From Arthrobacter sp. ZGTC412 (lineage in GTDB: Bacteria; Actinomycetota; Actinomycetes; Actinomycetales; Micrococcaceae): a stretch of 64,000 nt of DNA. Positions 1-8,324 of the stretch are shown in pieces; the stretch's first letter is position 1; the number at the start of each line of letters is the position of its first letter. A program made the translations under genes and the position numbers. A model generated the notes under the pieces. It saw only the letters and a program-made list of their open reading frames with translations, did not search any database and was not told the origin of the DNA. The stretch covers positions 124,001 to 188,000 of the forward strand of contig NZ_PJII01000002.1 in NCBI RefSeq assembly GCF_002929215.1, in the 5' to 3' direction.

Positions 1-2
1 AG

Positions 3-548
3 CAGCCATCCCTGCCCCCGCAGCAGCTGCCGGGCCACGGTGGCCGGGCCTACCAGGTTCCCGCCGGCGCGTACGCGGAGCCCGGCCCGTTCGGGCTGCC
101 GGGCCAGCAGCCCCCGGTTAGGAGCCGGCGGAAACTGTGGATCATCTTGGCGAGCATCGGCGGCGTCCTGCTTTTGGTGGTCCTGGGCATCATCATCCTG
201 GTCAACGTGGTGGGGAGTGCCACCACCCAGGCAAGGGGCCTTGCTGACGGTTTCACCAGGATGGTCATCAGCGGCCAGAGCTCGCAGGCCTACGATGAGT
301 ACCTCGACCCTGCCCTGAAGGAACAGTTGTCAATGGAAGCGTTTATCGCCGGAGTGGACACCCTGGAGATGAATGATTCGTGCAAGCCGTCCTACAACGC
401 CCTTGAGGTGGGCACCGACAACGGGGTCAAGGCGGCGGACGTGGCGGGTGTCATCACCTGTGACGGCAAGGAAGTGGACCTTTCCTACCGCTTCGAAGGC
501 ACAGAGGAGCTGAAGATGACCAACATCAAGCTCCGGCCGAAGGCCTAG
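3..548 (+). CDS. Membrane-anchored protein with extracellular domain (5' end outside window)
   Basis: The frame is open from the left edge of the window, so the true start lies outside it and 181 residues are visible. An ATG at 147 would fall inside the membrane segment and is unlikely to be the start. The visible part has about 40 Pro/Gln/Gly-rich cytoplasmic residues, a basic patch (RSRRK), one transmembrane helix at about 45-70, and a domain of about 110 residues outside the cell. That domain has two cysteines (NDSC and VITC) that may form a disulfide. Its pattern of a short helical start followed by strands resembles the NTF2-like DUF4878 type, but this is inference. The function is unknown. 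It ends at a strong hairpin. Confidence 0.75.
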   Translation, partial: QPSLPPQQLPGHGGRAYQVPAGAYAEPGPFGLPGQQPPVRSRRKLWIILASIGGVLLLVVLGIIILVNVVGSATTQARGLADGFTRMVISGQSSQAYDEYLDPALKEQLSMEAFIAGVDTLEMNDSCKPSYNALEVGTDNGVKAADVAGVITCDGKEVDLSYRFEGTEELKMTNIKLRPKA

Positions 549-600
549 CTCCACCGCAGCCCAGCCCGCAAGGGCGGCCTCACAACGGCGGGCTCCACAC

Positions 601-632
601 AGACCAGCTCACAGACAGACCAGCTCACAGAC
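601..632. repeat. Two tandem copies of a 16-bp unit
   Basis: The unit agaccagctcacagac occurs at 601-616 and again, unchanged, at 617-632, just downstream of the first gene and just before the terminator hairpin. It is outside any coding region. Confidence 0.85.
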
Positions 633-640
633 AGGCAGAA

Positions 641-674
641 AAAGAGCCTCGGCGCCGCAGCGCCGAGGCTCTTT
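641..674. terminator. Bidirectional intrinsic terminator
   Basis: A perfect 14-bp stem (641-654 with 661-674) with a 6-base loop lies between two convergent genes. The arms begin with AAA and end with TTT, so it could end transcription from both sides. Confidence 0.85.
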
Positions 675-704
675 CTGGAGTGGCAGGTAATTGCTTCCGG
701 AGGG

Positions 705-2321
705 TTAGTGGTTGACTGCCTTCTCTGCCCCGACCCCGGTGAGGGACCGGACTTCCATCTCCGCCTGCTTGGCGGTGTCTTCGCGCCTCTTGTCCAGGAC
801 GGTTCCCAGCCAGCCGAGGAAGAACGCCAGCGGAATGGACACAATGCCCGGGTTGCTCAGCGGGAAGATGGCGAAGTTGGCGTCCTTGATCATCGAGGTT
901 GCGCCGCCGGAAACCACCGGCGAGAAGATGATCAGGACAATCGCGGCGCCAAGCCCGCCGTACATGCTCCAGACTGCACCCTGCGTGGTGAACTTCCGCC
1001 AGAACAGGGAGTAGACGATGGTGGGCAGGTTGGCGGAGGCGGCGACGGCGAATGCCAGCGCCACGAGGAACGCCACGTTCTGCCCGTTGGCGAGGATGCC
1101 GCCCAGGATGGCCAGGATGCCAATCACCACCACGGTGCGACGGGCGACCTTAACTTCGGTGTCGGCGTCGGCCTTGCCCTTGGAGATGACACTTGCGTAA
1201 ATGTCATGGGCGAAGGACGCAGCGGCGGTGATGGTCAGGCCGGCCACAACGGCGAGGATGGTGGCGAAGGCGACGGCCGAGATGAAGCCCAGCAGCAGCG
1301 GTCCGCCCAGGTAGAAGGCCAGCAGCGGGGCCGCGGCATTCACGCCGCCGGGTGCGGTACGGATGGTTTCCGGACCCACGAGTGCAGCTGCGCCGTAGCC
1401 GAGCACCAAGGTGAAGAGGTAGAACAGGCCAATCAGCCAGATGGCCCACACCACGGACTTACGGGCTTCCTTTGCGGTTGGAACCGTGTAGAAGCGCATC
1501 AGGACGTGCGGCAGGGCGGCTGTTCCAAGGACCAGCGCGAGGCCCAGGGACATAAAGTCGAGCTTGGACGTCTCGGTCTTGCCGTACTGCAGGCCCGGGT
1601 TGAGGACGGCGGGATTGTTGGCCGTCTCCACTGCTGCACCCAGCAGGCTGGAGAGGTTGAAGCCGTAGATCGCCAGGACCCAGAGCGTCATAACCGCTGC
1701 TCCGGCTATGAGCAGGACTGCCTTGATGATCTGCACCCAGGTGGTGCCCTTCATGCCGCCGATGAGCACGTACATGATCATCAGGCCGCCGACGACGATG
1801 ATTACCAATGCCTGTCCGCCCCAGTCGCTGATGCCGAGCAGCAGCGAGACAAGGCTTCCGGCGCCTGCCATCTGGGCCAGCAAGTAGAAGAAGCAGACAA
1901 CGAGGGTGGAGATGGCGGCGGCGATTCGGACGGGCCGCTGCCTGAGGCGGAAGGACAGCACGTCCGCCATGGTGAACTTGCCTGTGTTGCGCAGGAGCTC
2001 GGCAACGAGCAGCAGCGCCACAAGCCAGGCCACCAGGAAGCCAATGGAGTACATAAAACCGTCGTAGCCGTTGATGGCGATGGCTCCGGTGATGCCCAGG
2101 AATGAGGCTGCCGAGAGGTAGTCCCCCGCGATGGCCGTTCCGTTCTGCGAGCCGGTGAAGGAGCGGCCGGCGGCGTAGTAGTCGGCCGCCGTTTTGTTGT
2201 TCCGGCTGGCGCGGAAAACAATCACCATGGTCACGGCCACAAACAGGCCGAAGACGCCCATGTTCAGCAGGGTGGTGTCCTTGAGGGCGGCGACGTCCAC
2301 CGCCGTGGCAATCCCGATCAT
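705..2321 (-). CDS. actP: Cation/monocarboxylate (acetate) symporter, ActP type
   Basis: A sodium:solute symporter of 538 residues with about 13 membrane helices. The N-terminal region carries the family pattern AADYYAAGRSFTG followed by AIAGDYLSAASFLG. It resembles ActP, which takes up acetate and other short monocarboxylates with a cation. The start overlaps the stop of the DUF485 gene by 4 bases (ATGA), so the two are translationally coupled, as in yjcH-actP. The exact substrate (acetate, pyruvate, propionate or lactate) cannot be read from the sequence. A LytS/LytTR system divergent to it is the obvious candidate regulator. Confidence 0.92.
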   Translation of the reverse strand: MIGIATAVDVAALKDTTLLNMGVFGLFVAVTMVIVFRASRNNKTAADYYAAGRSFTGSQNGTAIAGDYLSAASFLGITGAIAINGYDGFMYSIGFLVAWLVALLLVAELLRNTGKFTMADVLSFRLRQRPVRIAAAISTLVVCFFYLLAQMAGAGSLVSLLLGISDWGGQALVIIVVGGLMIMYVLIGGMKGTTWVQIIKAVLLIAGAAVMTLWVLAIYGFNLSSLLGAAVETANNPAVLNPGLQYGKTETSKLDFMSLGLALVLGTAALPHVLMRFYTVPTAKEARKSVVWAIWLIGLFYLFTLVLGYGAAALVGPETIRTAPGGVNAAAPLLAFYLGGPLLLGFISAVAFATILAVVAGLTITAAASFAHDIYASVISKGKADADTEVKVARRTVVVIGILAILGGILANGQNVAFLVALAFAVAASANLPTIVYSLFWRKFTTQGAVWSMYGGLGAAIVLIIFSPVVSGGATSMIKDANFAIFPLSNPGIVSIPLAFFLGWLGTVLDKRREDTAKQAEMEVRSLTGVGAEKAVNH

Positions 2322-2698
2322 TTGTTTACCCCGCCCACTCGGTTGCCGTCCTTATCAAATTCGTGCCCTTCAATCTCGTCACGGATTTCCGCGGCGATGG
2401 GGTCCAGCCGCCGGTTGGAGTAGCTGACGTACCAGCTGGTGATCGCAAACGTCGAGACGAACTGGAGCAGGCCGAGGATCAGGCCAACGTTGATGTTGCC
2501 CCAGACCTTGGTGGACATAAAGCCCACGGCGTAGTCCGCCAGCAGGACGTATGCGAAATACCACAGCAGGAATGCGATTGCCATGGGGAAGACAAAGCTG
2601 CGGTGACGCTTGCGCAGTTCTTGGAACTGCTCGGTCGACTGGACCTGTTCAAAGTCCACGGACGCCGCTGCGTCCGGAGTGTGGGCATCATTACCCAT
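2318..2698 (-). CDS. DUF485 small membrane protein, partner of the symporter
   Basis: A protein of 126 residues with two membrane helices (about 50-70 and 85-108) and a charged C-terminus, typical of the DUF485/YjcH family usually encoded directly before ActP-type symporters. GGAGGAA lies a few bases before the ATG. It is the first gene of the unit with actP. The molecular role of DUF485 proteins is not established; an accessory role to the transporter is inferred from conserved linkage. Confidence 0.88.
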   Translation of the reverse strand: MGNDAHTPDAAASVDFEQVQSTEQFQELRKRHRSFVFPMAIAFLLWYFAYVLLADYAVGFMSTKVWGNINVGLILGLLQFVSTFAITSWYVSYSNRRLDPIAAEIRDEIEGHEFDKDGNRVGGVNK

Positions 2699-2763
2699 CG
2701 TTCCTCCTCATTGAGACTTGCCTTGAACACACCAGCCGCAAATCCTGTCAGGAATACCGCAAG

Positions 2764-2779
2764 TGTGACTGCAATCACT
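2764..2779. promoter_or_regulatory. CRP/GlxR-like binding site
   Basis: TGTGA-CTGCAA-TCACT matches the CRP-family consensus TGTGA-N6-TCACA with one mismatch in the fixed positions. It sits in the 180-bp divergent region, 65 bp before the DUF485 start and 100 bp before the sensor kinase start, so it could serve both units. Binding is inferred only. Confidence 0.5.
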
Positions 2780-2878
2780 CTGCTGGGCGCCGGCGGCACA
2801 TGCCAGATCCGGCCCGCCGGCGGTCGCTCAACGGTCGGGATGCTGCGACAAACGGCACCCGCCATTACGCTGGGCACC

Positions 2879-4087
2879 ATGCCGGACTCCCCCCTCCTGA
2901 CCGCCGCGGCCGTGGCCGTGATCGCCATGGCCGTCGCCGTCGTCGTTGGCGTGGGACTCAAGGTGCTGCGCTCCTTTCGCGACCTCGGAACGGACGCCGA
3001 ACGCGCCACCTACCACACGCTGCACGCGGCATCCCAGGCCGGCCAGCATCTCCGTCGCGGCCTCAACCCCGCGGGTGCGGCGAAAGCCAGCCGGCAGCTG
3101 CGCACGCTGCTGGGTTGCGAGGCGCTGGCCATCACCGATACCACCGGGGTGCTTGCGTGGGACGGGGCAGCCGAAGAACTGAAACCGCGGTTGATGGATC
3201 TCGCCGAAGGGGTGCTGGCAGGCGGGCGGACGGCGGTTCTTCCGGCCGGCGGCCCCACAGGGCGGGGCGGCGCCCAGAAGAGCGGCACGGGCGGTCAGCT
3301 CGCCGCGGTGATTGCCCCGGTGCGAGCCGGGACCCGGGTGGTGGGCGCCGTCGCCGCCTTCGCTCCGTCAACAAGCGCGGGACTGGTGCGGGCCACCGGC
3401 GAGGTGGCCGACTGGGTGGCCGTGCAGGTGGAGCTTGCGGAGCTGGACGCGTCACGGACACTGCTCATGGAGGCCGAGGTACGTGCCCTGCGCGCCCAGA
3501 TCAGCCCGCACTTCATCTACAACTCGCTCAACGCCATAGCGTCCTTCATTAACACCGACCCCGCCCGGGCGCGCGAGCTGGTGGTGGAGTTCGCCGATTT
3601 CACCCGCTACTCCTTCCGTCGCCACGGCGACTTCACCACGCTCGCCGAGGAGCTTCGCTGCATCGACCGCTACCTCCTCCTGGAACGTGCCCGGTTCGGC
3701 GAGCGCGTCCAGGTCAGCCTGCGGGTGGCGCCGGAAGTCCTCAGCACCGTCATCCCCTTCCTCAGCCTGCAGCCGCTGGTCGAAAACGCCGTCCGGCACG
3801 GGCTCGAGGCCAAGGAAGGGCCGGGGCACATCAGCATCAGCGCGAACGACGCCGGCGCTTTCGCCGAGGTGACGATTGAGGACGACGGCGTGGGCATGGA
3901 CCCTGCCCAGCTGCAGTCCGTGCTTGCCGGCCATACCGACGGCGAGCACGTGGGCCTGCGGAACGTGGACGCACGCCTCCGCCAGGTCTACGGCAATGAC
4001 CACGGCCTGGTCATCGACACCGCCCCCGGGGAGGGGACGCTGATCACCATGCGGGTCCCGAAGTCCCAGCCTGGCCACGACGCGTGA
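2879..4087 (+). CDS. Sensor histidine kinase, LytS/YpdA-like
   Basis: About 402 residues. One membrane helix at about 5-25 is followed by a GAF-like sensory region (about 75-180). Next comes the His_kinase domain with QISPHFIYNSLN, where H211 is the expected phosphorylated histidine, and then an HATPase domain with the N-box VENAVRHGL. The open frame runs further upstream but is antisense to the DUF485 gene, so I chose the ATG at 2879; an ATG at 2840 is possible and neither has a strong ribosome site. It lies 34 bp before its response regulator. Two symporter modules flank the pair, so its signal is probably an extracellular carboxylate or the carbon state. Confidence 0.88.
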   Translation: MPDSPLLTAAAVAVIAMAVAVVVGVGLKVLRSFRDLGTDAERATYHTLHAASQAGQHLRRGLNPAGAAKASRQLRTLLGCEALAITDTTGVLAWDGAAEELKPRLMDLAEGVLAGGRTAVLPAGGPTGRGGAQKSGTGGQLAAVIAPVRAGTRVVGAVAAFAPSTSAGLVRATGEVADWVAVQVELAELDASRTLLMEAEVRALRAQISPHFIYNSLNAIASFINTDPARARELVVEFADFTRYSFRRHGDFTTLAEELRCIDRYLLLERARFGERVQVSLRVAPEVLSTVIPFLSLQPLVENAVRHGLEAKEGPGHISISANDAGAFAEVTIEDDGVGMDPAQLQSVLAGHTDGEHVGLRNVDARLRQVYGNDHGLVIDTAPGEGTLITMRVPKSQPGHDA

Positions 4088-4121
4088 ACCTGCCGCTCCC
4101 ACCGGAAAGTACCCTAGGAAC

Positions 4122-4838
4122 ATGATTAACGTCCTCGTCGTCGATGACGAGCTGCCCGCCGTCGAGGAACTGGCCTTCCTCCTGGGGCGGGACGACCGCA
4201 TCGGCACTGTCCTCCGCGCCACCTCCGGCACCGAGGCCCTCCGGGCTCTGGCAGCCAGCCCTGTTGACGCCGTCTTCCTGGACATCCATATGCCGGCGGT
4301 CTCCGGGCTGGATATTGCACGCGCCATCGCCACGAGCAGGAATCCCCCGGCGGTGGTCTTTGTGACCGCGGACGAGGATTACGCGCTGAAGGCGTTCGAA
4401 CTCGCCGCCGTGGATTACCTGCTGAAGCCGGTCCGGGCCGAGCGGCTGGCCAGGTCCGTGGGGCGCATCAGTGAACTGCGCGACGGCGGTACCGCACCGG
4501 AGATGATCACCGTCGACCAGGGCGGAACCACCAGGATGATCAGGCGTGACGACGTGACGTACGTTCAGGCCCAGGGCGACTACGCACGGCTGCACACGGC
4601 AGATGCGAGCTACCTGATCCGGGTTCCGCTGGCTGACCTCGAGCAGCAGTGGGCGGACGCGGGCTTCATCCGGACGCACCGCTCCTACCTCGTTGCCCTG
4701 AAGCACGTGACATCAATGAAGCTGGCGGCAGACGGTCCCAGCGTCACCGTTGCCGGTGCGGGCCTTCCCATCAGCCGGCGCCACCTGCCAACCGTGCGGG
4801 AAAAGCTGGGCGCCACCCGGATCAGGCCGCACGCATGA
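4122..4838 (+). CDS. LytTR-family response regulator
   Basis: 238 residues. A receiver domain (1-120) with acidic pair D8/D9, phospho-acceptor D54 in FLDIHMP and K102 is followed by a LytTR DNA-binding domain (about 140-235) with the typical RTHRSYLVALKHV segment. It pairs with the LytS-like kinase just upstream. Its stop overlaps the ATG of the next DUF485-like gene (ATGA), so it is translated together with the downstream transporter module. LytTR regulators bind pairs of short direct repeats; I could not assign these confidently here. Confidence 0.93.
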   Translation: MINVLVVDDELPAVEELAFLLGRDDRIGTVLRATSGTEALRALAASPVDAVFLDIHMPAVSGLDIARAIATSRNPPAVVFVTADEDYALKAFELAAVDYLLKPVRAERLARSVGRISELRDGGTAPEMITVDQGGTTRMIRRDDVTYVQAQGDYARLHTADASYLIRVPLADLEQQWADAGFIRTHRSYLVALKHVTSMKLAADGPSVTVAGAGLPISRRHLPTVREKLGATRIRPHA

Positions 4839-5185
4839 GCAGGGTACGGGTCACTGCACCGCGCTCGGCAGCGCTTCCTCCCCGCGACAGCCGGGAGGCG
4901 GCGCAGGACTCCGAGGTGGGGCAGGTCTTCGTCAGGTCGCTCATCCGGTCCCAGCTGCGGCTGGCCCTGGTGGTGGCTGCCGGTTTCCTGCTGATCCTAG
5001 GCGCCTTCCCGCTGCTGCTGGGTGTGGTTCCCGGCCTGCGGGAGACCCGCATCGCGGGGATCCCCTTTGACTGGCTTCTCCTGGGTGCCGGCATCTACCC
5101 CCTTACCGGGCTCAGCGCCTGGCTGTACATCCGGACCGCCGCCCGCAATGAGGCGCGGTACCGGGACCTGGCGAAGGACCAGTGA
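4835..5185 (+). CDS. DUF485-like small membrane protein (second module)
   Basis: 116 residues from the ATG at 4835, which overlaps the regulator stop. The N-terminus is hydrophilic, followed by two membrane helices (about 42-65 and 78-100) and a charged tail, the same plan as the DUF485 protein at 2318-2698 though the sequence is diverged. It lies 7 bp before the second symporter. Reading from further upstream would overlap the regulator for a long way, so the coupled ATG is preferred. Confidence 0.8.
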   Translation: MSRVRVTAPRSAALPPRDSREAAQDSEVGQVFVRSLIRSQLRLALVVAAGFLLILGAFPLLLGVVPGLRETRIAGIPFDWLLLGAGIYPLTGLSAWLYIRTAARNEARYRDLAKDQ

Positions 5186-5192
5186 CGGCGCC

Positions 5193-6659
5193 ATGAATCC
5201 AGGCGTGGCCATAGCCGCGCTCGCCGTGGTGTCCGTGGCCACTGCGGTGATCGGCTTCTACGGCCTGCGGATCTCGCGGACCACGGGCGATTTCTATGTT
5301 GCTTCCCGAACCGTTCGGCCCTGGTGGAATGCCTCGGCCATTGGCGGAGAGTACCTCTCCGCCGCAAGCTTCCTCGGTGTTGCCGGACTCATCCTGCTGT
5401 CCGGGACGGACGCTTTATGGTTTCCGGTGGGCTACACGGCCGGGTACCTGATGCTGCTTCTGTTTGTTGCCGCGCCGCTGCGGCGCTCCGGCGCCTACAC
5501 GATTCCTGATTTCACCGAGGCCAGGCTGGACTCGCGGGCGGTCCGGAAGGTCACCAGCCTCGTGGTGGTCCTGGTGGGCTGGCTGTACATTGTGCCCCAG
5601 CTCCACGGAGCCGCTTTGACCATCCGGATCACCACAGGACTGCCGTCCTGGGTGGGATCGGTGGCTGTGGTGATAGTTGTGTGCCTGACGGTGGTTGCCG
5701 GCGGCATGCGTTCCATCACTTTTGTCCAGGCCTTCCAGTACTGGCTCAAGCTCACCGCCCTGGCGGTTCCTATCCTCTTCATCGTTTTTGTGCTCGCAGG
5801 AAACGGCACTCCTGCCCTGTCTCCGCCTGCCGTGAACCCGACGAATCTGGCCCCCGCCGGGGTCTACCAGAACGTGTCGCTGCTGGTGGCCCTCCTCTTC
5901 GGCACCCTCGGGCTGCCGCACGTGCTGGTGCGCTTTTACACCAACCCGGACGGGCACTCGGCCCGGCGGACCACGCTGATCGTCCTGGGCCTGCTGTCCG
6001 TGTTCTACCTGTTTCCCACGGCCTACGGACTGGTGGGCAGAATGTTCGCGCCCGGCCTTGCCCGCGCCAACCAGGCCGATGCCATGGTGCTGCTGCTCCC
6101 CGCCGAACTGGTGGGCGGTGCCGCAGGCGACCTGCTCTCAGCCTTTGTGGTGGCCGGCGCCTTTGCCGCCTTCCTCTCCACCACATCGGGCCTGGTGGTG
6201 TCCCTTGCCGGGGTTATCAGCCAGGACGTCCTGGGCGCCGGCGTGGGCGGCTTCCGGCTGGCGGCGGTGATCTCGATCGTGGTGCCGTTGGCTTTCGCGT
6301 CCATGACGGACTCGCTGGCGCTTGCCGGAAGCGTGGGCCTGGTTTTCGCCTTCACCGCCTCCACGGTCTGCCCGGTACTCCTGCTGGGCATCTGGTGGCG
6401 TGGGCTTACCGACGCCGGTGCCATCGCCGGGATGCTGACAGGCGGGGTGCTGTGCGGCGGGGCGATGATCGCGGGCGCCGTGGCGGGCGCGGCCAACCTG
6501 GCGCCCTGGCTCGCACAGCCTGCGGCCTGGACAGTGCCGGCTGCCTTCGCCGTGATGGTGGTTGTTTCGCGTGCCACCGTTCGGAGGGTCCCCAAGACGA
6601 TGTCCCGGGTCATGACCCGGCTCCACACCCCGGAACGGCCGCTGGCAACCGAGCGCTAG
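5193..6659 (+). CDS. Sodium:solute symporter, ActP-like (second copy)
   Basis: About 488 residues with some 13 helices. The N-terminal pattern TGDFYVASRTV then AIGGEYLSAASFLG parallels the actP gene at 705-2321, but the two are clearly paralogues, not a recent duplication: this one is shorter and diverged throughout. The start at 5193 is the first ATG of the conserved family N-terminus; upstream reading is not family-like. It is the last gene of kinase-regulator-DUF485-symporter, so its expression is probably tied to the two-component system. The substrate is unknown and likely a monocarboxylate. Confidence 0.88.
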   Translation: MNPGVAIAALAVVSVATAVIGFYGLRISRTTGDFYVASRTVRPWWNASAIGGEYLSAASFLGVAGLILLSGTDALWFPVGYTAGYLMLLLFVAAPLRRSGAYTIPDFTEARLDSRAVRKVTSLVVVLVGWLYIVPQLHGAALTIRITTGLPSWVGSVAVVIVVCLTVVAGGMRSITFVQAFQYWLKLTALAVPILFIVFVLAGNGTPALSPPAVNPTNLAPAGVYQNVSLLVALLFGTLGLPHVLVRFYTNPDGHSARRTTLIVLGLLSVFYLFPTAYGLVGRMFAPGLARANQADAMVLLLPAELVGGAAGDLLSAFVVAGAFAAFLSTTSGLVVSLAGVISQDVLGAGVGGFRLAAVISIVVPLAFASMTDSLALAGSVGLVFAFTASTVCPVLLLGIWWRGLTDAGAIAGMLTGGVLCGGAMIAGAVAGAANLAPWLAQPAAWTVPAAFAVMVVVSRATVRRVPKTMSRVMTRLHTPERPLATER

Positions 6660-6693
6660 AATTACGCCCTGTCCACCGAGGGCGGCAGCGCGT

Positions 6694-6716
6694 CCGGCGT
6701 GCGGGACGCACGCCGG
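6694..6716. terminator. Hairpin between convergent genes
   Basis: A 10-bp GC-rich perfect stem (6694-6703 with 6707-6716) and a GGA loop lie between the second symporter and the DivIVA-motif gene. There is no clear T-run, so terminator function is plausible but not certain. Confidence 0.5.
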
Positions 6717-6734
6717 CGGGAGACTGAGTGCGGG

Positions 6735-7319
6735 TCAGTCGATGGCTGCCATCAGTTCAACCACGCGGTCCAGGAAGGCGTCCACCTGGGTTTCCTCGTA
6801 CCCGTCCCGGCCGACCGCGGGACGGAAGACTGCCCGGCGCACGTTATCGACGCTCAGCGGCTTGTCCTGTTCGAGGTAGCCGATGAGTTCGTGGCACAGC
6901 CGGTCCACGTCAGCAGTGTTGTAGCTGCGGGCCTTCTTCTTTGCGGGGCGGCGGAAGCGGTCGCCGTCCGGCCGGTGCAGCCGGCCGCGGAGGATGCCGG
7001 ACAGGTTGCCGATTTCGCGCAGCCACGCATCTTCGCCACGGGCAGCGATCAACTCGTCCCGCTCCCGGCGGGCAAAAGCGTCTTCCAGGCGGTCCAGGGC
7101 TGCGTCCACAACAGCGGCGGAGTAACCGCCTTTGACCGGATCAAAGGACACAGCTCTGACATCAGCACTGTTGACAGGCTCCGCCGCAGCGTCGGGGGTT
7201 TCAAGTGATACCCGCGCCCGCTGCAGGAACTGGTCCACCTGCTTGGCGTTGTAGCCGTAATCGCTGCGCTGCACCCGCTCAAAGGACGCAGGGATCTGCC
7301 GATGAATGTCCAATGCCAC
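6735..7319 (-). CDS. DivIVA/DivI1A-motif repeat protein
   Basis: 194 residues from a GTG start with AAGGA 7 bases upstream. Three spaced segments repeat the short motif seen at the N-terminus of DivIVA proteins: RSDYGYNAKQVDQFL near 19-33, GGYSAAVVDAALDRL near 64-78 and GRDGYEETQVDAFLDRV near 169-185; a weaker fourth is SYNTADVDRL. Unlike DivIVA/Wag31 there is no long coiled coil. It follows cdsA by 81 bp on the same strand. The repeats suggest a DivI1A-domain protein that may bind curved membrane or the polar growth machinery; this is inference. Confidence 0.75.
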   Translation of the reverse strand: MALDIHRQIPASFERVQRSDYGYNAKQVDQFLQRARVSLETPDAAAEPVNSADVRAVSFDPVKGGYSAAVVDAALDRLEDAFARRERDELIAARGEDAWLREIGNLSGILRGRLHRPDGDRFRRPAKKKARSYNTADVDRLCHELIGYLEQDKPLSVDNVRRAVFRPAVGRDGYEETQVDAFLDRVVELMAAID

Positions 7320-7400
7320 TTTCAGTTCCTTCGATGCTCTTCAAGCCGTACCGCTCCTGCACCAGTCTATTGGCGTCCGGGTCCGGCGGGGGTGTGTGTT

Positions 7401-8324
7401 TCAGGCCCACGAAACGAGGCCGTACAGGACAAAAGCCGCCGGGGCTGCAAAAACTATGGAGTCCAGCCGGTCCATGACGCCGCCGTGCCCTGGCAGGATG
7501 CTGCTCATGTCCTTGACGCCCAGTTCGCGTTTAACCATGGATTCGGCGAGGTCACCGGCTGTCGATGCCGCAACGAGTCCCACCGCGAGGACCACACCCA
7601 CCCACCAGGGTTTGTCCAGCAGAAAGAGGCTGGCAAGGACGCCGATCAGTATCGCACCGCCGATGGAACCGGCAAACCCTTCCCAGGATTTCTTCGGGCT
7701 GATCTTGGGCGCCATCGGGTGCTTGCCCAGGGACGCGCCCACGAGATAGCCGAAAGTGTCGTTGGATACCACCAGCAGCAGCATTACCGCCACCTGCCAC
7801 GCACCGTCGGGAATTGTTCCTCCCGGCCAAAACCCCAGCGGGGTAGCGCCGCCCGAAGCATGCAGCGGGAGCGCCGCGAAGCTGATGAAGAACGGCACCC
7901 AGCCCAGGGTGAAGACGCCCGCGAAGATGCTGTTGGCCGAGCCGGCAGCGCTCTCGACGGAACGCCACAGCAGCACGGCCACCGAGCTCAACAGCATGGC
8001 GAAAAGCAGGCTCTCGATGCCGCCGAAATAAGCGGCAAAGGGCATCGCCACCGTACCGGTCATCACCGGCACGATGGGCATCCTGGTCCCGTTCGCCTCC
8101 AGGGCACGGAAGATTTCCCACACCCCAAAAACAGCGAAGGCGGTGGTGACCGCAACAAAGCCAAGAGGGAGGAACAGGAGCCCGCCCAGCACAGCGAAGA
8201 GCATGGCCAGGCCCACCACCACCGCGGCCGGCAGGTTCCGCCCGGCCTTCGGCGTCGGGTTGGTCCTGGGCTGCTTCCCCCGTGTGCGCGCCCGTTGTAC
8301 CGGGGCCTGCTCTGCCTGGCCCAT
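7401..8324 (-). CDS. cdsA: Phosphatidate cytidylyltransferase
   Basis: 307 residues. CdsA makes CDP-diacylglycerol from phosphatidate and CTP, the entry step to membrane phospholipids. About eight membrane helices follow a basic N-terminal extension. The signature is intact near the C-terminus: SMVKRELGVKD, then LPGHGGVMDRLD. The segment KISPKKSWEG is also family-typical. The ATG overlaps the frr stop by one base (TGATG), which indicates coupled translation. Position after pyrH and frr is the usual actinobacterial order. Confidence 0.96.
   Translation of the reverse strand: MGQAEQAPVQRARTRGKQPRTNPTPKAGRNLPAAVVVGLAMLFAVLGGLLFLPLGFVAVTTAFAVFGVWEIFRALEANGTRMPIVPVMTGTVAMPFAAYFGGIESLLFAMLLSSVAVLLWRSVESAAGSANSIFAGVFTLGWVPFFISFAALPLHASGGATPLGFWPGGTIPDGAWQVAVMLLLVVSNDTFGYLVGASLGKHPMAPKISPKKSWEGFAGSIGGAILIGVLASLFLLDKPWWVGVVLAVGLVAASTAGDLAESMVKRELGVKDMSSILPGHGGVMDRLDSIVFAAPAAFVLYGLVSWA

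Noticed and set aside
708-2105. A long plus-strand open frame opposite the actP gene
   Set aside because: It is the mirror of a well-supported symporter gene; its protein is rich in His, Asp, Gly and Gln, with no domain. Long antisense frames are expected at this GC content.
2363-2878. N-terminal extension of the sensor kinase
   Set aside because: The extension is antisense to the DUF485 gene and crosses the divergent promoter region.
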